Assembly (NCBI RefSeq): GCF_963676665.1
Contig: NZ_OY781378.1
Coordinates: forward strand, 1,332,001 to 1,396,000
Origin: an uncultured Tolumonas sp.
Lineage (GTDB): Bacteria; Pseudomonadota; Gammaproteobacteria; Enterobacterales; Aeromonadaceae
DNA length: 64,000 nt
Reading direction: 5' to 3'
Shown: in pieces, positions 20,055 to 33,828 of the stretch
Numbering within the stretch: position 1 is the stretch's first letter
Layout: each line of letters begins with the position of its first letter
Notes under the pieces: model-generated
Told to the model about the DNA's origin: nothing
Seen by the model: the letters and a program-made list of their open reading frames with translations, nothing else
Database searches by the model: none
Position numbers and translations under genes: made by a program

Positions 20055-21014
20055 ATGTTAGTTAATGGAAAATGGACTGCCAATTGGGATCCGGTTCAGG
20101 CGACTGATAATAAAGGTGGTTTTGTTCGTCAAATCTCCAGTTTTCGTCACTGGGTGACACCCGATGGAACTCCGGGTGTCACCGGGGAGGGTGGTTTCCA
20201 AGCTGAAGCTGATCGATATCATTTATATGTCGCATTGATTTGTCCTTGGGCATCCAGAACGTTGATCGCTCGAAAGCTGAAAGGGCTAGAAGACATTATC
20301 AGTGTATCGGTCGTAGAACCTTGGATACTCGATCAAGGCTGGCATTTCGGCGACTACCCGGGTGCAGATCGGGATGATCTAAATCAGGCGGAATGGTTAC
20401 ATCAAATTTACACCAAGGCAGCGCCTAATTTTACCGGCCGGGCTACGGTGCCGGTTTTATGGGATAAAAAGACGCAAACCATCGTCAATAATGAGTCTGC
20501 TGATATCATCTGTATGCTGAATAGTGGGTTTGGTTCGCTGGCATCATCTGCACTTGATTTGTATCCCGATCATCTAAAAGATGAAATTGATGAATTGAAC
20601 GCTGATGTATATGTGAAATTGAATAACGGCGTGTACCGGGCTGGTTTTGCAACGACACAAGAGAGTTATCAAGAGGCTTTTCAAGATGTATTCAGCATGT
20701 TGAATACGCTGGAGCAAAGACTTAATGATGATCGTCGTTTTCTCTGTGGTGATGTATTAACAGAAGCGGATATTCGCTTATTTGTCACGCTGATCCGATT
20801 TGATGTTGCATACCACGGGTTATTTAAATGTAACCTGCGTCAGTTAAGGGAATATCCTTTGCTTTCGCGTTATGTAAAACAAATGTTAGACATACCGGGT
20901 ATTCGCGAAACCGTGAATATTAATCATATCAAACAAGGTTATTATTCAATTAAGGCGCTTAATCCAAAAGGCATAGTGCCGGTAGGGCCTGATATGAGCG
21001 AATATGGCTTTTAA
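20055..21014 (+). CDS. yqjG: Glutathionyl-hydroquinone reductase (YqjG/ECM4 type)
   Basis: A 319-residue Xi-class glutathione transferase, which reduces glutathionyl-hydroquinones to hydroquinones and free glutathione. The catalytic Cys is in ALICPWASRTLIARKL near residue 60. Also seen are the thioredoxin-fold ending RATVPVLWDKK.TIVNNES and the family C terminus (INHIKQGYYS, LNPKGIVPVGP). It follows the DoxX gene and precedes the serine hydrolase by 12 nt, so LysR-DoxX-reductase-hydrolase likely form one detoxification unit. Confidence 0.92.
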   Translation: MLVNGKWTANWDPVQATDNKGGFVRQISSFRHWVTPDGTPGVTGEGGFQAEADRYHLYVALICPWASRTLIARKLKGLEDIISVSVVEPWILDQGWHFGDYPGADRDDLNQAEWLHQIYTKAAPNFTGRATVPVLWDKKTQTIVNNESADIICMLNSGFGSLASSALDLYPDHLKDEIDELNADVYVKLNNGVYRAGFATTQESYQEAFQDVFSMLNTLEQRLNDDRRFLCGDVLTEADIRLFVTLIRFDVAYHGLFKCNLRQLREYPLLSRYVKQMLDIPGIRETVNINHIKQGYYSIKALNPKGIVPVGPDMSEYGF

Positions 21015-21026
21015 GGAAGCAAAGAG

Positions 21027-21632
21027 ATGACAAAACAAGTCGTAATTTTACTGCATGGTGTCGGAAGTAATGGTGATGACCTGCAAGCGCTAGCTCGCTA
21101 TTGGTCGCAGGAATTACCAGATACCCTCTTTCTTTCTCCCAATGCGCCCTTTCGTTTCGATCAAGGTTTTGGTTATCAGTGGTTTAGTGTGAATGGGATA
21201 ACACCTGAAACGCGTGCGGCACGTATTGTCTCTGCCCGATCAGAGTTTAACGCGACCATTAATCGTCTTTTTAGTGAGCATGCCATTAACCCTGATCTTG
21301 ATCGTGTGGTGTTTGTCGGTTTTTCCCAAGGAACCATTATGGCGTTAGATGCTCTGGTTAGTGCTCGATTCCCGTTGGCGGGTGTGGTGGCATATTCTGG
21401 TCGATTAGCATCACCAGAACCATTTATCAAATCAGAAAAGGCTACGCCCGTGATTCTGATTCATGGGAAAAATGACCCGGTGATCCCTTATACGGAAAGC
21501 GAAGCAGCGGCGAACAAGTTGATTGAACTCGGGTTTGAAGTTCAAACTCATTATGAGTCTGGTGCAGTACATACCATCACTAATGCTGGTGTTGCTCTGG
21601 CTTTGACGTTTATTAAGCGATGCTTTTCATAA
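21027..21632 (+). CDS. Carboxylesterase/phospholipase-family alpha/beta hydrolase (YpfH-like)
   Basis: A 201-residue cytosolic hydrolase with the full triad: Ser in VGFSQGTIM, Asp in HGKNDPVIP and His in GAVHTIT. The oxyanion region is LLHGVGSNGDD. Length and motifs match the short acyl-thioesterase/carboxylesterase group that includes E. coli YpfH. The natural substrate is unknown. It is the last gene of the LysR-linked cluster, with a good terminator 32 nt downstream. Confidence 0.85.
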   Translation: MTKQVVILLHGVGSNGDDLQALARYWSQELPDTLFLSPNAPFRFDQGFGYQWFSVNGITPETRAARIVSARSEFNATINRLFSEHAINPDLDRVVFVGFSQGTIMALDALVSARFPLAGVVAYSGRLASPEPFIKSEKATPVILIHGKNDPVIPYTESEAAANKLIELGFEVQTHYESGAVHTITNAGVALALTFIKRCFS

Positions 21633-21663
21633 AAGCAGCATTGATAATTTGCCCTGTAGTTTT

Positions 21664-21700
21664 AATCAGAAACAGTATCTGTTGTTTCTGATTTTTTTTT
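21664..21700 (+). terminator. Rho-independent terminator
   Basis: Stem AATCAGAAACA / TGTTTCTGATT followed by a run of eight or more T, directly after the hydrolase gene. It separates the detoxification cluster from the arginine locus. Confidence 0.88.
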
Positions 21701-22068
21701 GCTAAAAATCATTTTAAGTACAAGTGATCATGGCTTTCCGGCTGGTAATCAAACCGTTCACTGACAGCCAGCAAGATAATATGTCTGTGCGTTGTTTTAT
21801 CTCAGTTCAAAAGCGACTTGCGCTGTGCGAACTACCTTGGAATCGGAAGTTTTCGATATGAAGGTTATGTTGATATTTCCCAGCCGGAATATCATATATT
21901 TTCCATCAAACCGTATAAATAAGCCGCTTTTAAAGTTGAATATTTAAACATAAATAAAATGATGTTATGCATAATTTAATACAGTAAAAATGCATTTCTA
22001 TTTGCATTAATTATTCATAATTATATAACTTTATGTCGCAAAATTGATTGTCATCTCTCTTTCATTGA

Positions 22069-22085
22069 AGCACATATTTGGTGCT
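22069..22085 (+). promoter_or_regulatory. NtrC-binding site (upstream)
   Basis: AGCACATATTTGGTGCT has the spacing of the NtrC operator (TGCAC-N6-GGTGCA), with the inverted core GCAC/GTGC intact and only the outermost base of each arm different. It lies about 300 bp before the predicted sigma-54 start, a normal enhancer distance. Confidence 0.65.
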
Positions 22086-22183
22086 AATTGTTGGTATTCA
22101 TGATTCATTCGCAAGCAATGAACTCTCTATTTTATGAAGAAAACAGTGATTTTATTATTTTCTGCATCTTTATGGGTTGATTT

Positions 22184-22200
22184 TGCACCAAAATGATCTA
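22184..22200 (+). promoter_or_regulatory. Second, half-conserved NtrC-like site
   Basis: TGCACCAAAATGATCTA keeps a perfect left arm (TGCAC) and spacer like the glnA operators but a degenerate right arm. It lies about 115 bp downstream of the first site, and NtrC commonly uses a strong plus weak pair. Confidence 0.45.
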
Positions 22201-22359
22201 ATTAAACATTAAATCTGCTGGTGACAGTTAAAGGAAGGATTTAAGTGATAGTGAATAAAATATTACCTTAAAAAGCAATATTCGATTACTCATGCAAGTT
22301 CAGCTGTTAAATATACATAAATTTAAATCGTCACTGGTAAATAATGAGCCAAATAAAAC

Positions 22360-22375
22360 TGGCACGTATCCTGCT
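22360..22375 (+). promoter_or_regulatory. Sigma-54 (-24/-12) promoter of the aot-aru locus
   Basis: TGGCACGTATCCTGCT matches the sigma-54 consensus TGGCACG-N4-TTGCW at all but one position (C for the first T of the -12 element), with exact GG-GC spacing. The transcript should begin near 22385. That rules out translation from the ATG at 22381 and supports the start of aotJ at 22444. An activator of the NtrC class is then required. Confidence 0.72.
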
Positions 22376-22443
22376 ATGCTATGGAAGTAATTAGTTATAT
22401 CAGTGCATGTAATTACCCTTCAATTAATAGAGAGTCACTTATT

Positions 22444-23214
22444 ATGAATAAACTGCTCAAAGTTGCCTGTATGCTGGCCGCATCGACTGTATTTGCGGCA
22501 AATGCTCAAGATTTACGCTTAGGCGTCGAACCGGGTTATGCGCCATTTGAAGTGAAAACGCCGGAAGGCAAATTGGCGGGGTTTGATATCGATTTGGGTA
22601 ATGAGCTTTGCAAACGTATTGCTGCTAATTGCACTTGGGTGGAAGGCGAATTTGACGGTTTAATTCCTTCACTGAAAGCAAAGAAAATTGATGCCATTCT
22701 CTCTTCTATGTCGATTACTGAACAACGTCAGAAAGAGATCGATTTCACCGATAAGATGTATGGTACTCCAGCGCGATTAGTTGCTGCCTCAGGCTCAAAA
22801 CTACTGCCAACAGTAGATGCATTACAGGGTAAACACGTTGGTGTATTCCAAGGCACAACCGCTGAAACTTACGCTAAAGAGCTGTGGGCTACTAAAGGTA
22901 TTGATGTAGTTGCTTATCAATCACAGGATCAAGTATATGCAGATCTGGTTAACGGCCGTTTAGATGCAGCATTCCAGGATGCGGTGGCAGCAAACGAAGG
23001 GTTTATCAAACAGCCTCAGGGTAAAGGTTTCGCATTCGCTGGCCCGGAAGTGACTGATGTTAAATATTTTGGCGTGGGTGCCGGCATCGGTTTACGTAAA
23101 GCCGACACCGCATTAAAAGCTCAGCTGAATAAAGCGCTGGCCGACATGATTAAAGATGGTACTTATGCAACCATCGCGAAAAAATATTTCGATTTCGATA
23201 TCTACGGTAAATAA
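22444..23214 (+). CDS. aotJ: Arginine/ornithine ABC transporter, periplasmic binding protein
   Basis: 256 residues from ATG 22444, with signal peptide 1-22 ending FAANA-QD. The mature protein is a type II binding fold for basic amino acids: [35 protein letters not shown], and [20 protein letters not shown], as in ArgT, HisJ and AotJ. The frame is open to an ATG at 22381, but that codon lies upstream of the predicted sigma-54 start. It is first in the locus and is followed by a strong hairpin, the usual device for making more binding protein than permease. Arginine as the ligand is inferred from the catabolic genes downstream. Confidence 0.9.
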   Translation: MNKLLKVACMLAASTVFAANAQDLRLGVEPGYAPFEVKTPEGKLAGFDIDLGNELCKRIAANCTWVEGEFDGLIPSLKAKKIDAILSSMSITEQRQKEIDFTDKMYGTPARLVAASGSKLLPTVDALQGKHVGVFQGTTAETYAKELWATKGIDVVAYQSQDQVYADLVNGRLDAAFQDAVAANEGFIKQPQGKGFAFAGPEVTDVKYFGVGAGIGLRKADTALKAQLNKALADMIKDGTYATIAKKYFDFDIYGK

Positions 23215-23220
23215 GTGTTT

Positions 23221-23245
23221 TAAGGCAGGAGCTTCTCCTGCCTTA
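23221..23245 (+). other. Hairpin between aotJ and aotQ
   Basis: An 11-bp perfect stem TAAGGCAGGAG / CTCCTGCCTTA with a 3-nt loop and no T tract. It should protect the aotJ message and partly limit read-through into the permease genes. Confidence 0.7.
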
Positions 23246-23261
23246 TATCAGGAAAGTTATT

Positions 23262-23948
23262 ATGCTGTATGGATATGGCAATATTATTCTTCAAGGCTCG
23301 TTAATTACCATCGAGCTGGCGCTTTTGTCAGTGATAGTGTCAATTGTTCTTGGATTGGCTGGTGCGAGCGCTAAAATATTTGGCAGTCGTTGGATGTCAG
23401 TAATCACTGATATTTACACAACCTTGATACGTGGTATTCCCGATTTGGTATTAATGCTGCTTATTTTTTATGGCTTGCAAATGTCGCTGAATGAAATAAC
23501 GGAATATGTCGGTATTGGTCAAATTAATATCGATCCATTTGTTGCTGGTGTGTTGACCATTGGTTTTATTTACGGCGCCTATTTTACCGAAACATTCCGA
23601 GGTGCCTTTATTATTGTGCCGAAAGGGCAAATTGAAGCCGCTGTTGCGTATGGTTTTTCACCTTGGCAAATATTCCGGATTATTTTATTTCCGCAAATGA
23701 TGCGCTTTGCCTTGCCTGGGATCGCGAATAATTGGCAAGTCACCTTAAAAGCAACGGCATTGGTTTCGATTATTGGTTTGGCTGATGTAGTCAAAGCGAC
23801 CCAAAATGCAGGTAAAGGCACTTATCACTTCTTCTTATTTACCATTGTTGCCGCTGCGGTTTATTTGTTGTTTACCACGATATCGAATCTGGTGCTGTTG
23901 TGGCTGGAACGTCGTTATGAAGTCGGGCATCGGAAAGCATCATTATGA
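23262..23948 (+). CDS. aotQ: Arginine/ornithine ABC transporter permease AotQ
   Basis: A 228-residue inner-membrane permease of the His/Glu/Gln/Arg group, with about five helices. The EAA loop that contacts the ATPase reads EAAVAYGFSPWQIFRIILFPQ. TLIRGIPDLVLMLLIFYGLQ is the conserved early segment. AGGAAAG precedes the ATG. It heterodimerises with AotM; the two genes overlap by four bases (ATGA). Confidence 0.9.
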   Translation: MLYGYGNIILQGSLITIELALLSVIVSIVLGLAGASAKIFGSRWMSVITDIYTTLIRGIPDLVLMLLIFYGLQMSLNEITEYVGIGQINIDPFVAGVLTIGFIYGAYFTETFRGAFIIVPKGQIEAAVAYGFSPWQIFRIILFPQMMRFALPGIANNWQVTLKATALVSIIGLADVVKATQNAGKGTYHFFLFTIVAAAVYLLFTTISNLVLLWLERRYEVGHRKASL

Positions 23949-24661
23949 TTGAGATATTAGAACGTTACGGCACCGCATTTCTTTGGTCTGACGGTTATCA
24001 TTTCACTGGTGTTGCAGTGACGATGTGGCTCTTGGTGATATCCGTTGTGAGCGGATTTTTCATCTCGATCCCGCTGGCGATTGCACGTGTGTCAACCAAG
24101 AAATGGTTATGGATGCCAGTGTGGGTGTACTCCTATATTTTCCGTGGCACACCGCTTTATGTGCAGTTGCTGGTGCTTTATTCCGGTGTGTATACCTTAG
24201 ATGCAGTACGTAATACCGATTTCCTGAATTGGTTTTTCCGTAGTGGCTATAACTGCACACTGCTCGCCCTGATATTGAATACCTGCGCTTACACCACTGA
24301 AATTTTTGCCGGTGCTATTCGCGCAATGAGTTATGGCGAAGTAGAAGCCGCCAGAGCGTATGGTTTCTCGGGCTGGAAATTGTATCAGTCGATCATTATT
24401 CCTTCGGCACTGCGTCGTGCTTTACCGACTTACAGCAATGAAGTGATCTTGATGTTGCATGCCACCTCATTGGCATTCACTGCCACCGTGCCTGACATCT
24501 TAAAAATAGCGCGTGATGTGAATGCGGCGACCTATAAATCGTTTCACGCATTCGGTTTAGCGGCGGTCATTTATTTGCTGATTTCATTTCTATTGGTCGC
24601 GTTGTTTAAGCGTGCTGAAAAACATTGGTTGCGTCACCTTAAACCAGTCTCATCTCACTGA
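23945..24661 (+). CDS. aotM: Arginine/ornithine ABC transporter permease AotM
   Basis: A 238-residue partner permease with [20 protein letters not shown] and the EAA loop [20 protein letters not shown]. The HisM-like C terminus and overlap with aotQ fix its assignment. It forms the channel with AotQ, fed by AotJ and powered by AotP. Confidence 0.9.
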   Translation: MIEILERYGTAFLWSDGYHFTGVAVTMWLLVISVVSGFFISIPLAIARVSTKKWLWMPVWVYSYIFRGTPLYVQLLVLYSGVYTLDAVRNTDFLNWFFRSGYNCTLLALILNTCAYTTEIFAGAIRAMSYGEVEAARAYGFSGWKLYQSIIIPSALRRALPTYSNEVILMLHATSLAFTATVPDILKIARDVNAATYKSFHAFGLAAVIYLLISFLLVALFKRAEKHWLRHLKPVSSH

Positions 24662-24669
24662 CAGGGAAT

Positions 24670-25452
24670 ATGAGTCATATGCAAAACTGTAAACTGGCAG
24701 TGAAAGAGCTGCATAAACAATATGGCGATCATCTGGTGATCAAAGGCGTTTCGTTACAGGCAAAAGCCGGTGATGTGATCAGTATTATTGGCTCGTCGGG
24801 TTCAGGTAAAAGCACATTTTTACGTTGCATGAACTTTTTGGAAAAACCAAGTGAAGGCTCAATTTACATCAATGGTAAAGAGATCCGCATGGTGCGCGAT
24901 TTAGACGACCAATTAAAGGTGGTTGATCATAAACAGCTACAATTGTTACGCACTAAGTTGACGATGGTTTTCCAGCATTTCAATTTGTGGAATCACATGA
25001 CGGTGCTGGAAAACGTCATGGCAGCCCCAGTTCAGGTGCTCGGTATCAGTAAAGAAGAAGCAGAAGCGCGTGCGGTGACTTATCTGGAAAAAGTGGGTAT
25101 TGATGAATTAGCTCGCAAGAAATATCCATCCCATCTTTCCGGTGGTCAGCAACAACGCGTGTCGATTGCGCGTGCATTAGCGATGGAGCCAGAAGTGTTG
25201 CTATTTGACGAGCCGACCTCAGCGCTTGATCCTGAATTGGTGGGAGAAGTGCTTAAGATCATGCAAAAACTGGCGGAAGAGGGAAAAACCATGATCGTGG
25301 TAACGCATGAAATGGGTTTCGCCCGACATGTGTCTAACCATGTCATCTTTCTGCACCAAGGTAAGATCGAAGAAGAAGGGCACCCGGATGAATTATTTGG
25401 TAACCCGAAAAGTGAACGCTTAAAACAGTTTTTATCGGGTGCTTTGAAATAA
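24670..25452 (+). CDS. aotP: Arginine/ornithine ABC transporter ATP-binding protein
   Basis: A 260-residue ATPase with Walker A GSSGSGKS, signature [17 protein letters not shown], Walker [14 protein letters not shown] and the switch His in VVTHEMGF. It matches the HisP/AotP group that drives basic amino-acid import. ATG 24670 has AGGGAAT upstream; a second in-frame ATG three codons later is possible. In the Pseudomonas operon aotO lies near here; it is absent in this locus. Confidence 0.91.
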   Translation: MSHMQNCKLAVKELHKQYGDHLVIKGVSLQAKAGDVISIIGSSGSGKSTFLRCMNFLEKPSEGSIYINGKEIRMVRDLDDQLKVVDHKQLQLLRTKLTMVFQHFNLWNHMTVLENVMAAPVQVLGISKEEAEARAVTYLEKVGIDELARKKYPSHLSGGQQQRVSIARALAMEPEVLLFDEPTSALDPELVGEVLKIMQKLAEEGKTMIVVTHEMGFARHVSNHVIFLHQGKIEEEGHPDELFGNPKSERLKQFLSGALK

Positions 25453-25495
25453 TTAATCAAAATTGTTAATTAACCATGCTGGTTAAAATGAAATT

Positions 25496-26485
25496 ATGTT
25501 AAGTCAATTGCATATACAACCAAAATTTAAAATTGGTTTGTATATCATTCCGCCTTGCTCGCTGTTTACATTAGGCTCCATTCAGGAGCCTGTTATTCAG
25601 GTAAATAAATTGCTGGGTGAGGAAAGGTATCAGTTTATTTATATCTCCGATCAGACGGATAAGATAATTCATCTGAATGATAGAATGCATATAAATGCTG
25701 ATTTTACAGTGGATGATTCACCTACACTCAATATGCTGATGGTAATAAGTGAATGCTATCCTGAAAATAAAATTGATATCCGCATTCGGAAATTTATGCA
25801 GCGAATATGCAACCAGTCCGATATTAGTTTAGTGGGTATCGATATGGGGGCATTTTGGATCGCCGACGCCGGTTTATTTCGAGAGCAACCTGCAACCGTG
25901 CATTGGCAAGCGTTAGACCCATTCACCGAAACCTATCAAGATGTGAATGTAACACATCATCTGTTTGAGACGGGTGAACAGCGGCTAAGTTGTGCAGGGA
26001 AAGCGGCCAACCTTGATTTTATGCTCTATCTGATTGAAAAAAATGAAGATAGCGAATTAGCAGCGCAAGTTGCCGAGGTGCTCTGTTTGGATCGTATCCG
26101 CTTGCCAGATGAACGGCAGCGTATTCCGCTACACAATCTGGGTGGCGAAACACAGCCGAAATTGACGCTCGCGATGGAGCTCATGGAGCAAAATACCGAA
26201 GAGCCGTTGGCAACCGATGAAATTGCTGAGCTGGTCAATTTATCGCGTAGGCAGTTAGAACGCTTATTTAAGCGCTACGTTGGCAATATGCCGGCTAAAT
26301 ATTATCTAGAGCTACGCCTTAAAAAAGCGAGACAGCTTTTATTAACATCGAGTAAATCAATTATCCAGATCGGTTTAAGTTGCGGCTTTTCAAGTGGGCC
26401 TCATTTTTCCAGTGCCTATAAAGCATTTTTTGAGATCACACCACGAGAAGAGAGAAATAACAAATTTAAGCTTAATGAAAAATAG
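25496..26485 (+). CDS. argR: AraC-family regulator of arginine catabolism (Pseudomonas-type ArgR)
   Basis: 329 residues: an N-terminal DJ-1/class I glutamine-amidotransferase-like domain (residues about 10-185, including VGIDMGAFWIADAGL and ATVHWQALDPF) and a C-terminal AraC double helix-turn-helix (about 215-318: EEPLATDEIAELVNLSRRQL, then FKRYVGNMPAKYYLELRL). This GlxA-like architecture and its place between the transporter and aruC equal the ArgR of Pseudomonas. It is unrelated to the hexameric ArgR repressor of E. coli, so the shared name is misleading. It probably activates the aru genes with arginine. Confidence 0.85.
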   Translation: MLSQLHIQPKFKIGLYIIPPCSLFTLGSIQEPVIQVNKLLGEERYQFIYISDQTDKIIHLNDRMHINADFTVDDSPTLNMLMVISECYPENKIDIRIRKFMQRICNQSDISLVGIDMGAFWIADAGLFREQPATVHWQALDPFTETYQDVNVTHHLFETGEQRLSCAGKAANLDFMLYLIEKNEDSELAAQVAEVLCLDRIRLPDERQRIPLHNLGGETQPKLTLAMELMEQNTEEPLATDEIAELVNLSRRQLERLFKRYVGNMPAKYYLELRLKKARQLLLTSSKSIIQIGLSCGFSSGPHFSSAYKAFFEITPREERNNKFKLNEK

Positions 26486-26548
26486 TATGGGTTTTAAATA
26501 TAAATCGCTGTCGTGTTTCTATAATTAAAATTTAAGCAATGTCGTTAA

Positions 26549-27802
<1,254 letters not shown>

Positions 27803-27808
27803 TTCATT

Positions 27809-28849
27809 ATGATCATCATGCGTCCGGCGGCAATGGCCGACTTAGCTCAGATCGAACGATTAGCCGAAGCCAGTGGCCCGATGGTGTGTACTCTGCCGGT
27901 ACACCGTCGGAATCTGTTGGAAAAAGTAGAGCGTTCGCTGTCGGCTTTGCGGTCGGATGTCATGATGCCCGGTGAAGAGAGTTATTTCTTCGTATTGGAA
28001 GAAACCGCTACCGGACAGCTGTTAGGCACATCAGCCATTGTTGCCCAAGCCGGTTATCTTGAGCCGTTTTATGCCTACCGGAATGATGTGATTGTGCACT
28101 CGTCACGCGCGCTAAAGGTACATAACCGCATCCACGCGTTGACGTTAACCCATGCCCTGAGTGATCACTCGCAACTCTGCTCATTTTTTATCACTCAGGC
28201 ATTACGGCATACGCACTTGCCGCAACTATTGTCTCTGGGGCGATTGCTATTTATCGCTCAACATCCAGAACGATTTTCGCAAGAGTTGTTAGCCGTATTA
28301 CCGGGAATTGCCGATAAAACCGGGCGTTGCCCATTCTGGGAACATGTCGGACGGAAATTTTTCGGTATCGATTATAACCAAGTGGAGTATTACAACGGCA
28401 CCCGCAATAAGACGTTTATCGCGGAACTCATGCCACATCATCCGTTGTATGTGCCTTTACTCGCTGAAGAAGCCCAGGCCGCAATGGGGCAGGTGCACCC
28501 TGATGCCGAGTTACAGTTTGAGATGCTGACCCATGATGGTTTTGAGGCCGATGATTTTGTCGAGATCTTTGATGCCGGCCCGATTGTTACGGCAAGACGC
28601 AACACGCTGACGAGCTGGCAACAAAGTAAGGTGGCTGTCGTTGATATCGGCATGCCGGCGATGTCTGATCAGCAAGTGCTGATAATCAATGATCGGCTGG
28701 CTGATTTTCGTGCCATCGTCGCAGCTATTCCCTCGGTAAATATTTCCACAGCAAATTCCACTTCACTTTGTCTTAAACCGGAACAAGCAGCCGCATTAAA
28801 AGTTGAAGCAGGAAGCCGCATTCGCTGGCTTCCGCTGCCGGAACATTAG
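27809..28849 (+). CDS. aruF: Arginine N-succinyltransferase, alpha subunit (AruF)
   Basis: A 346-residue subunit of the GNAT-like enzyme that transfers succinyl from succinyl-CoA to the alpha-amine of arginine, the first committed step. IMRPAAMADLAQIERLAEA, CPFWEHVGRKFFGIDYNQVE and FIAELMPHHPLY are family segments. It pairs with AruG (28913) as in Pseudomonas, where two homologous subunits replace the single AstA of E. coli. It follows aruC by 6 nt. It is more diverged than AruG, for instance HRRNLLEKVERSL and the QLCSFFIT segment, suggesting relaxed or regulatory function. Confidence 0.9.
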   Translation: MIIMRPAAMADLAQIERLAEASGPMVCTLPVHRRNLLEKVERSLSALRSDVMMPGEESYFFVLEETATGQLLGTSAIVAQAGYLEPFYAYRNDVIVHSSRALKVHNRIHALTLTHALSDHSQLCSFFITQALRHTHLPQLLSLGRLLFIAQHPERFSQELLAVLPGIADKTGRCPFWEHVGRKFFGIDYNQVEYYNGTRNKTFIAELMPHHPLYVPLLAEEAQAAMGQVHPDAELQFEMLTHDGFEADDFVEIFDAGPIVTARRNTLTSWQQSKVAVVDIGMPAMSDQQVLIINDRLADFRAIVAAIPSVNISTANSTSLCLKPEQAAALKVEAGSRIRWLPLPEH

Positions 28850-28912
28850 TCTGCATCTCCATTTAGCTATTCCCATTTTTATCACTTTAAACAGCAAAAA
28901 AGGATTAACACT

Positions 28913-31455
<2,543 letters not shown>

Positions 31456-31469
31456 ACCGGAGAATTATT

Positions 31470-32810
31470 ATGAGCGCCTATGAAGTCAATTTTGATGGTC
31501 TGGTTGGGCTGACGCATCATTACGCCGGTTTATCATTTGGGAATGTTGCTTCCACCAGTAATAAAAATACCCCTGCTAACCCGAAATTAGCGGCCAAACA
31601 GGGATTACAGAAAATGAAAACGCTGAGTGATATGGGGTTTAAACAGGGCGTGTTACCACCTCAGGAACGCCCGCATATTCCTGTGTTACGTCAGTTGGGG
31701 TTTACGGGTTCTGATGCGCAGATCATCGCGGCAGTCGCGAAACAGTCACCGCAATTATTGTCGGCAGTGAGTTCAGCATCATCGATGTGGACAGCCAATG
31801 CGGCCACCGTGTCACCGTCTGCCGATACCGCCGATAAGCGCGTGCATTTCACTGTTGCTAATCTCAACAACAAATTTCATCGTGCCATTGAAGCTGACAC
31901 CACCAGTGCCACATTGCGTTCTATTTTCAAAAACGATGCCTATTTTGCACATCATGCCGCTTTACCCCAACAAGCCTTGATGGGCGATGAAGGTGCTGCG
32001 AACCATAATCGTTTAGGTGGTGATTATGGTGCTGCGGGGGTTGAAGTGTTTGTGTATGGCAAACAAGCGTTTGGCGGAACGTTGGAACCACAACGATTCC
32101 CAGCCCGCCAAACCCGCGAAGCCAGTGAAGCGGTGATGCGTTTGCATGGTTTAGATGCCGCCCAAACCGTGTTTATTCAACAAAACCCAGATGTTATCGA
32201 TCAAGGTGTATTCCATAACGATGTTATCGCGGTGAGCAATCGCAATGTGCTGTTCCACCATCAACAGGCATTTTTAAACCAAAAGCAGGCGCTGGATGAG
32301 ATCAGTCAAAAGATGTCCGCGTTAGGTCATCATTTCGTTTCGGTGGAAGTACCAACTGCACAGGTATCGGTGGCCGATGCGGTCGGCACGTATCTGTTTA
32401 ACAGCCAGTTACTCAGTAAACCTGACGGCAAAATGATGATCATCGTGCCGGAAGAGTCGCGCCAAAATCACCGAGTGTGGGATTATCTGAGTAGCCTCAT
32501 CAACAGCAATGGCCCGATCAACGAAGTTAACGTTTTTGATTTGCGCGAAAGCATGCGTAACGGTGGTGGTCCTGCCTGCCTACGCTTGCGCGTCGTGTTA
32601 ACCGATGCGGAATTACAAGCCATAGCGCCGGGTGTGCTGATGAACGAGTCACTGTTTTTTACCCTCAACAACTGGGTTGATCGCCATTATCGTGATCGGT
32701 TAACCGAAGCCGATTTAGCTGATCCACAACTCTTAATTGAGAATCGGCAGGCGTTGGATGAACTGACTCGGATCATGGGATTGGGCAGCATTTATCCGTT
32801 CCAGCAATAA
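31470..32810 (+). CDS. aruB: N-succinylarginine dihydrolase AruB (AstB)
   Basis: A 446-residue enzyme of the guanidine-modifying superfamily that hydrolyses succinylarginine to succinylornithine, two NH3 and CO2 (second step). [22 protein letters not shown] and [14 protein letters not shown] are the family's N-terminal signatures; [13 protein letters not shown] follows. The catalytic Cys is in [12 protein letters not shown] near the end. AAACCGGAGAA precedes the ATG. The two ammonia molecules released make this pathway a nitrogen source, in line with the sigma-54 promoter. Confidence 0.95.
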   Translation: MSAYEVNFDGLVGLTHHYAGLSFGNVASTSNKNTPANPKLAAKQGLQKMKTLSDMGFKQGVLPPQERPHIPVLRQLGFTGSDAQIIAAVAKQSPQLLSAVSSASSMWTANAATVSPSADTADKRVHFTVANLNNKFHRAIEADTTSATLRSIFKNDAYFAHHAALPQQALMGDEGAANHNRLGGDYGAAGVEVFVYGKQAFGGTLEPQRFPARQTREASEAVMRLHGLDAAQTVFIQQNPDVIDQGVFHNDVIAVSNRNVLFHHQQAFLNQKQALDEISQKMSALGHHFVSVEVPTAQVSVADAVGTYLFNSQLLSKPDGKMMIIVPEESRQNHRVWDYLSSLINSNGPINEVNVFDLRESMRNGGGPACLRLRVVLTDAELQAIAPGVLMNESLFFTLNNWVDRHYRDRLTEADLADPQLLIENRQALDELTRIMGLGSIYPFQQ

Positions 32811-32819
32811 GAGGTCAGC

Positions 32820-33827
32820 ATGTTTGATTTTCTGCAAATGACGCTCTCGGGTCGTGAGCCGCAAGAGCATAGCGGCAGTAACTTCAACCTGCGTTGGCGA
32901 TGGCTGGCGCAGGGCGTATTAGAGCTGGAGCCTTTGCACGGCTATTGGAAGAGTGTGGTGTTATCAGCCGGCATTCACGGCAATGAAACCGCACCGATTG
33001 AATTGCTGGCCGCATTAGTCAGCGATCTGCTGCATGGCAAGCGCCGTTTGCAAGTGCGTCTGCTGGTCATTTTCGGTAACCCCGCGGCGATGGTCAATGG
33101 CGAGCGTTATAACCAGATTGATTTAAACCGATTGTTTAGCGGTCGTTATGCTCAGTTTCCCGCATGCGCTGAAACCGCACGCGCAGAGCAGCTCGAACAG
33201 TTAGTTCGTGATTTTTATGATCAGAGTAATGAGAGCGAGCGTCTGCATTTTGATCTGCACACTGCGATCCGCGAATCACATCACCAGCGATTCGGCTTGT
33301 TGCCGTATATCGACAACGGTGTATATGGCAGACCTCTTTATAGCCGGAGAATGCTCGACTGGCTGCATCATTCCGGTATCGAGGCACTGGTGATCAACCA
33401 GGCACCAAGTGGCACATTCAGTTATTTCACCAGCCAGCATTGTCAGGCAGATAGCTGTACGCTGGAATTAGGGAAGGCACAGCCATTTGGGCAAAACGAT
33501 CTCAATCAGTTTGCGCTGATCAACCAAGGACTTATTTCGCTGATCACGGGGATTAACATGCTCCCCCATGCTGCCGAGCCGATTAAAGTTTATCGGGTAA
33601 CACAAGAGCTGAAAAAGATCAGCGAACAATTCCAGCTGAATTTTCCTGAGTCGGTGAAGAATTTCACCCGGTTTTCTGCCGGGGATTTGTTGGCTCGTGA
33701 TGGCGAGATTTCCTACCAGGTGCAACAGTCAGAAGAGTGGGTGTTATTCCCCAATGCCAGCGTGCGTCCGGGATTGCGAGCTGGGTTGATGTTGGTGCAA
33801 GTACCTACCGATTCTCTTTTTGGATAA
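32820..33827 (+). CDS. aruE: Succinylglutamate desuccinylase AruE (AstE)
   Basis: A 335-residue zinc carboxypeptidase-like enzyme, the last step, releasing glutamate and succinate. Zinc ligands in AGIHGNETAPIEL (His, Glu) and FDLHTAIRESHH (His); QIDLNRLFSG carries the substrate Arg. AGAGGTCAGC precedes the ATG, 9 nt after aruB. It is followed immediately by the ERIC element and then by sucCD. Confidence 0.94.
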   Translation: MFDFLQMTLSGREPQEHSGSNFNLRWRWLAQGVLELEPLHGYWKSVVLSAGIHGNETAPIELLAALVSDLLHGKRRLQVRLLVIFGNPAAMVNGERYNQIDLNRLFSGRYAQFPACAETARAEQLEQLVRDFYDQSNESERLHFDLHTAIRESHHQRFGLLPYIDNGVYGRPLYSRRMLDWLHHSGIEALVINQAPSGTFSYFTSQHCQADSCTLELGKAQPFGQNDLNQFALINQGLISLITGINMLPHAAEPIKVYRVTQELKKISEQFQLNFPESVKNFTRFSAGDLLARDGEISYQVQQSEEWVLFPNASVRPGLRAGLMLVQVPTDSLFG

Positions 33828-33828
33828 C

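Larger units (their letters stand above)
21701..22443 (+). promoter_or_regulatory. Long regulatory region of the arginine locus
   Basis: About 740 nt without a plausible gene. It becomes very A+T-rich after about 21900 and ends in a sigma-54 promoter (22360-22375). Two NtrC-like sites lie at 22069-22085 and 22184-22200. The A+T-rich stretch between enhancer and promoter would suit DNA bending by IHF, though I did not pin down a site. A single TGTCGC, the core of the Pseudomonas ArgR box, occurs at 22034-22039 without its full partner. Confidence 0.65.

Noticed and set aside
22381..22443. An N-terminal extension of AotJ from ATG 22381
   Set aside because: The codon lies before the predicted sigma-54 transcription start, and the signal peptide begins properly at 22444.
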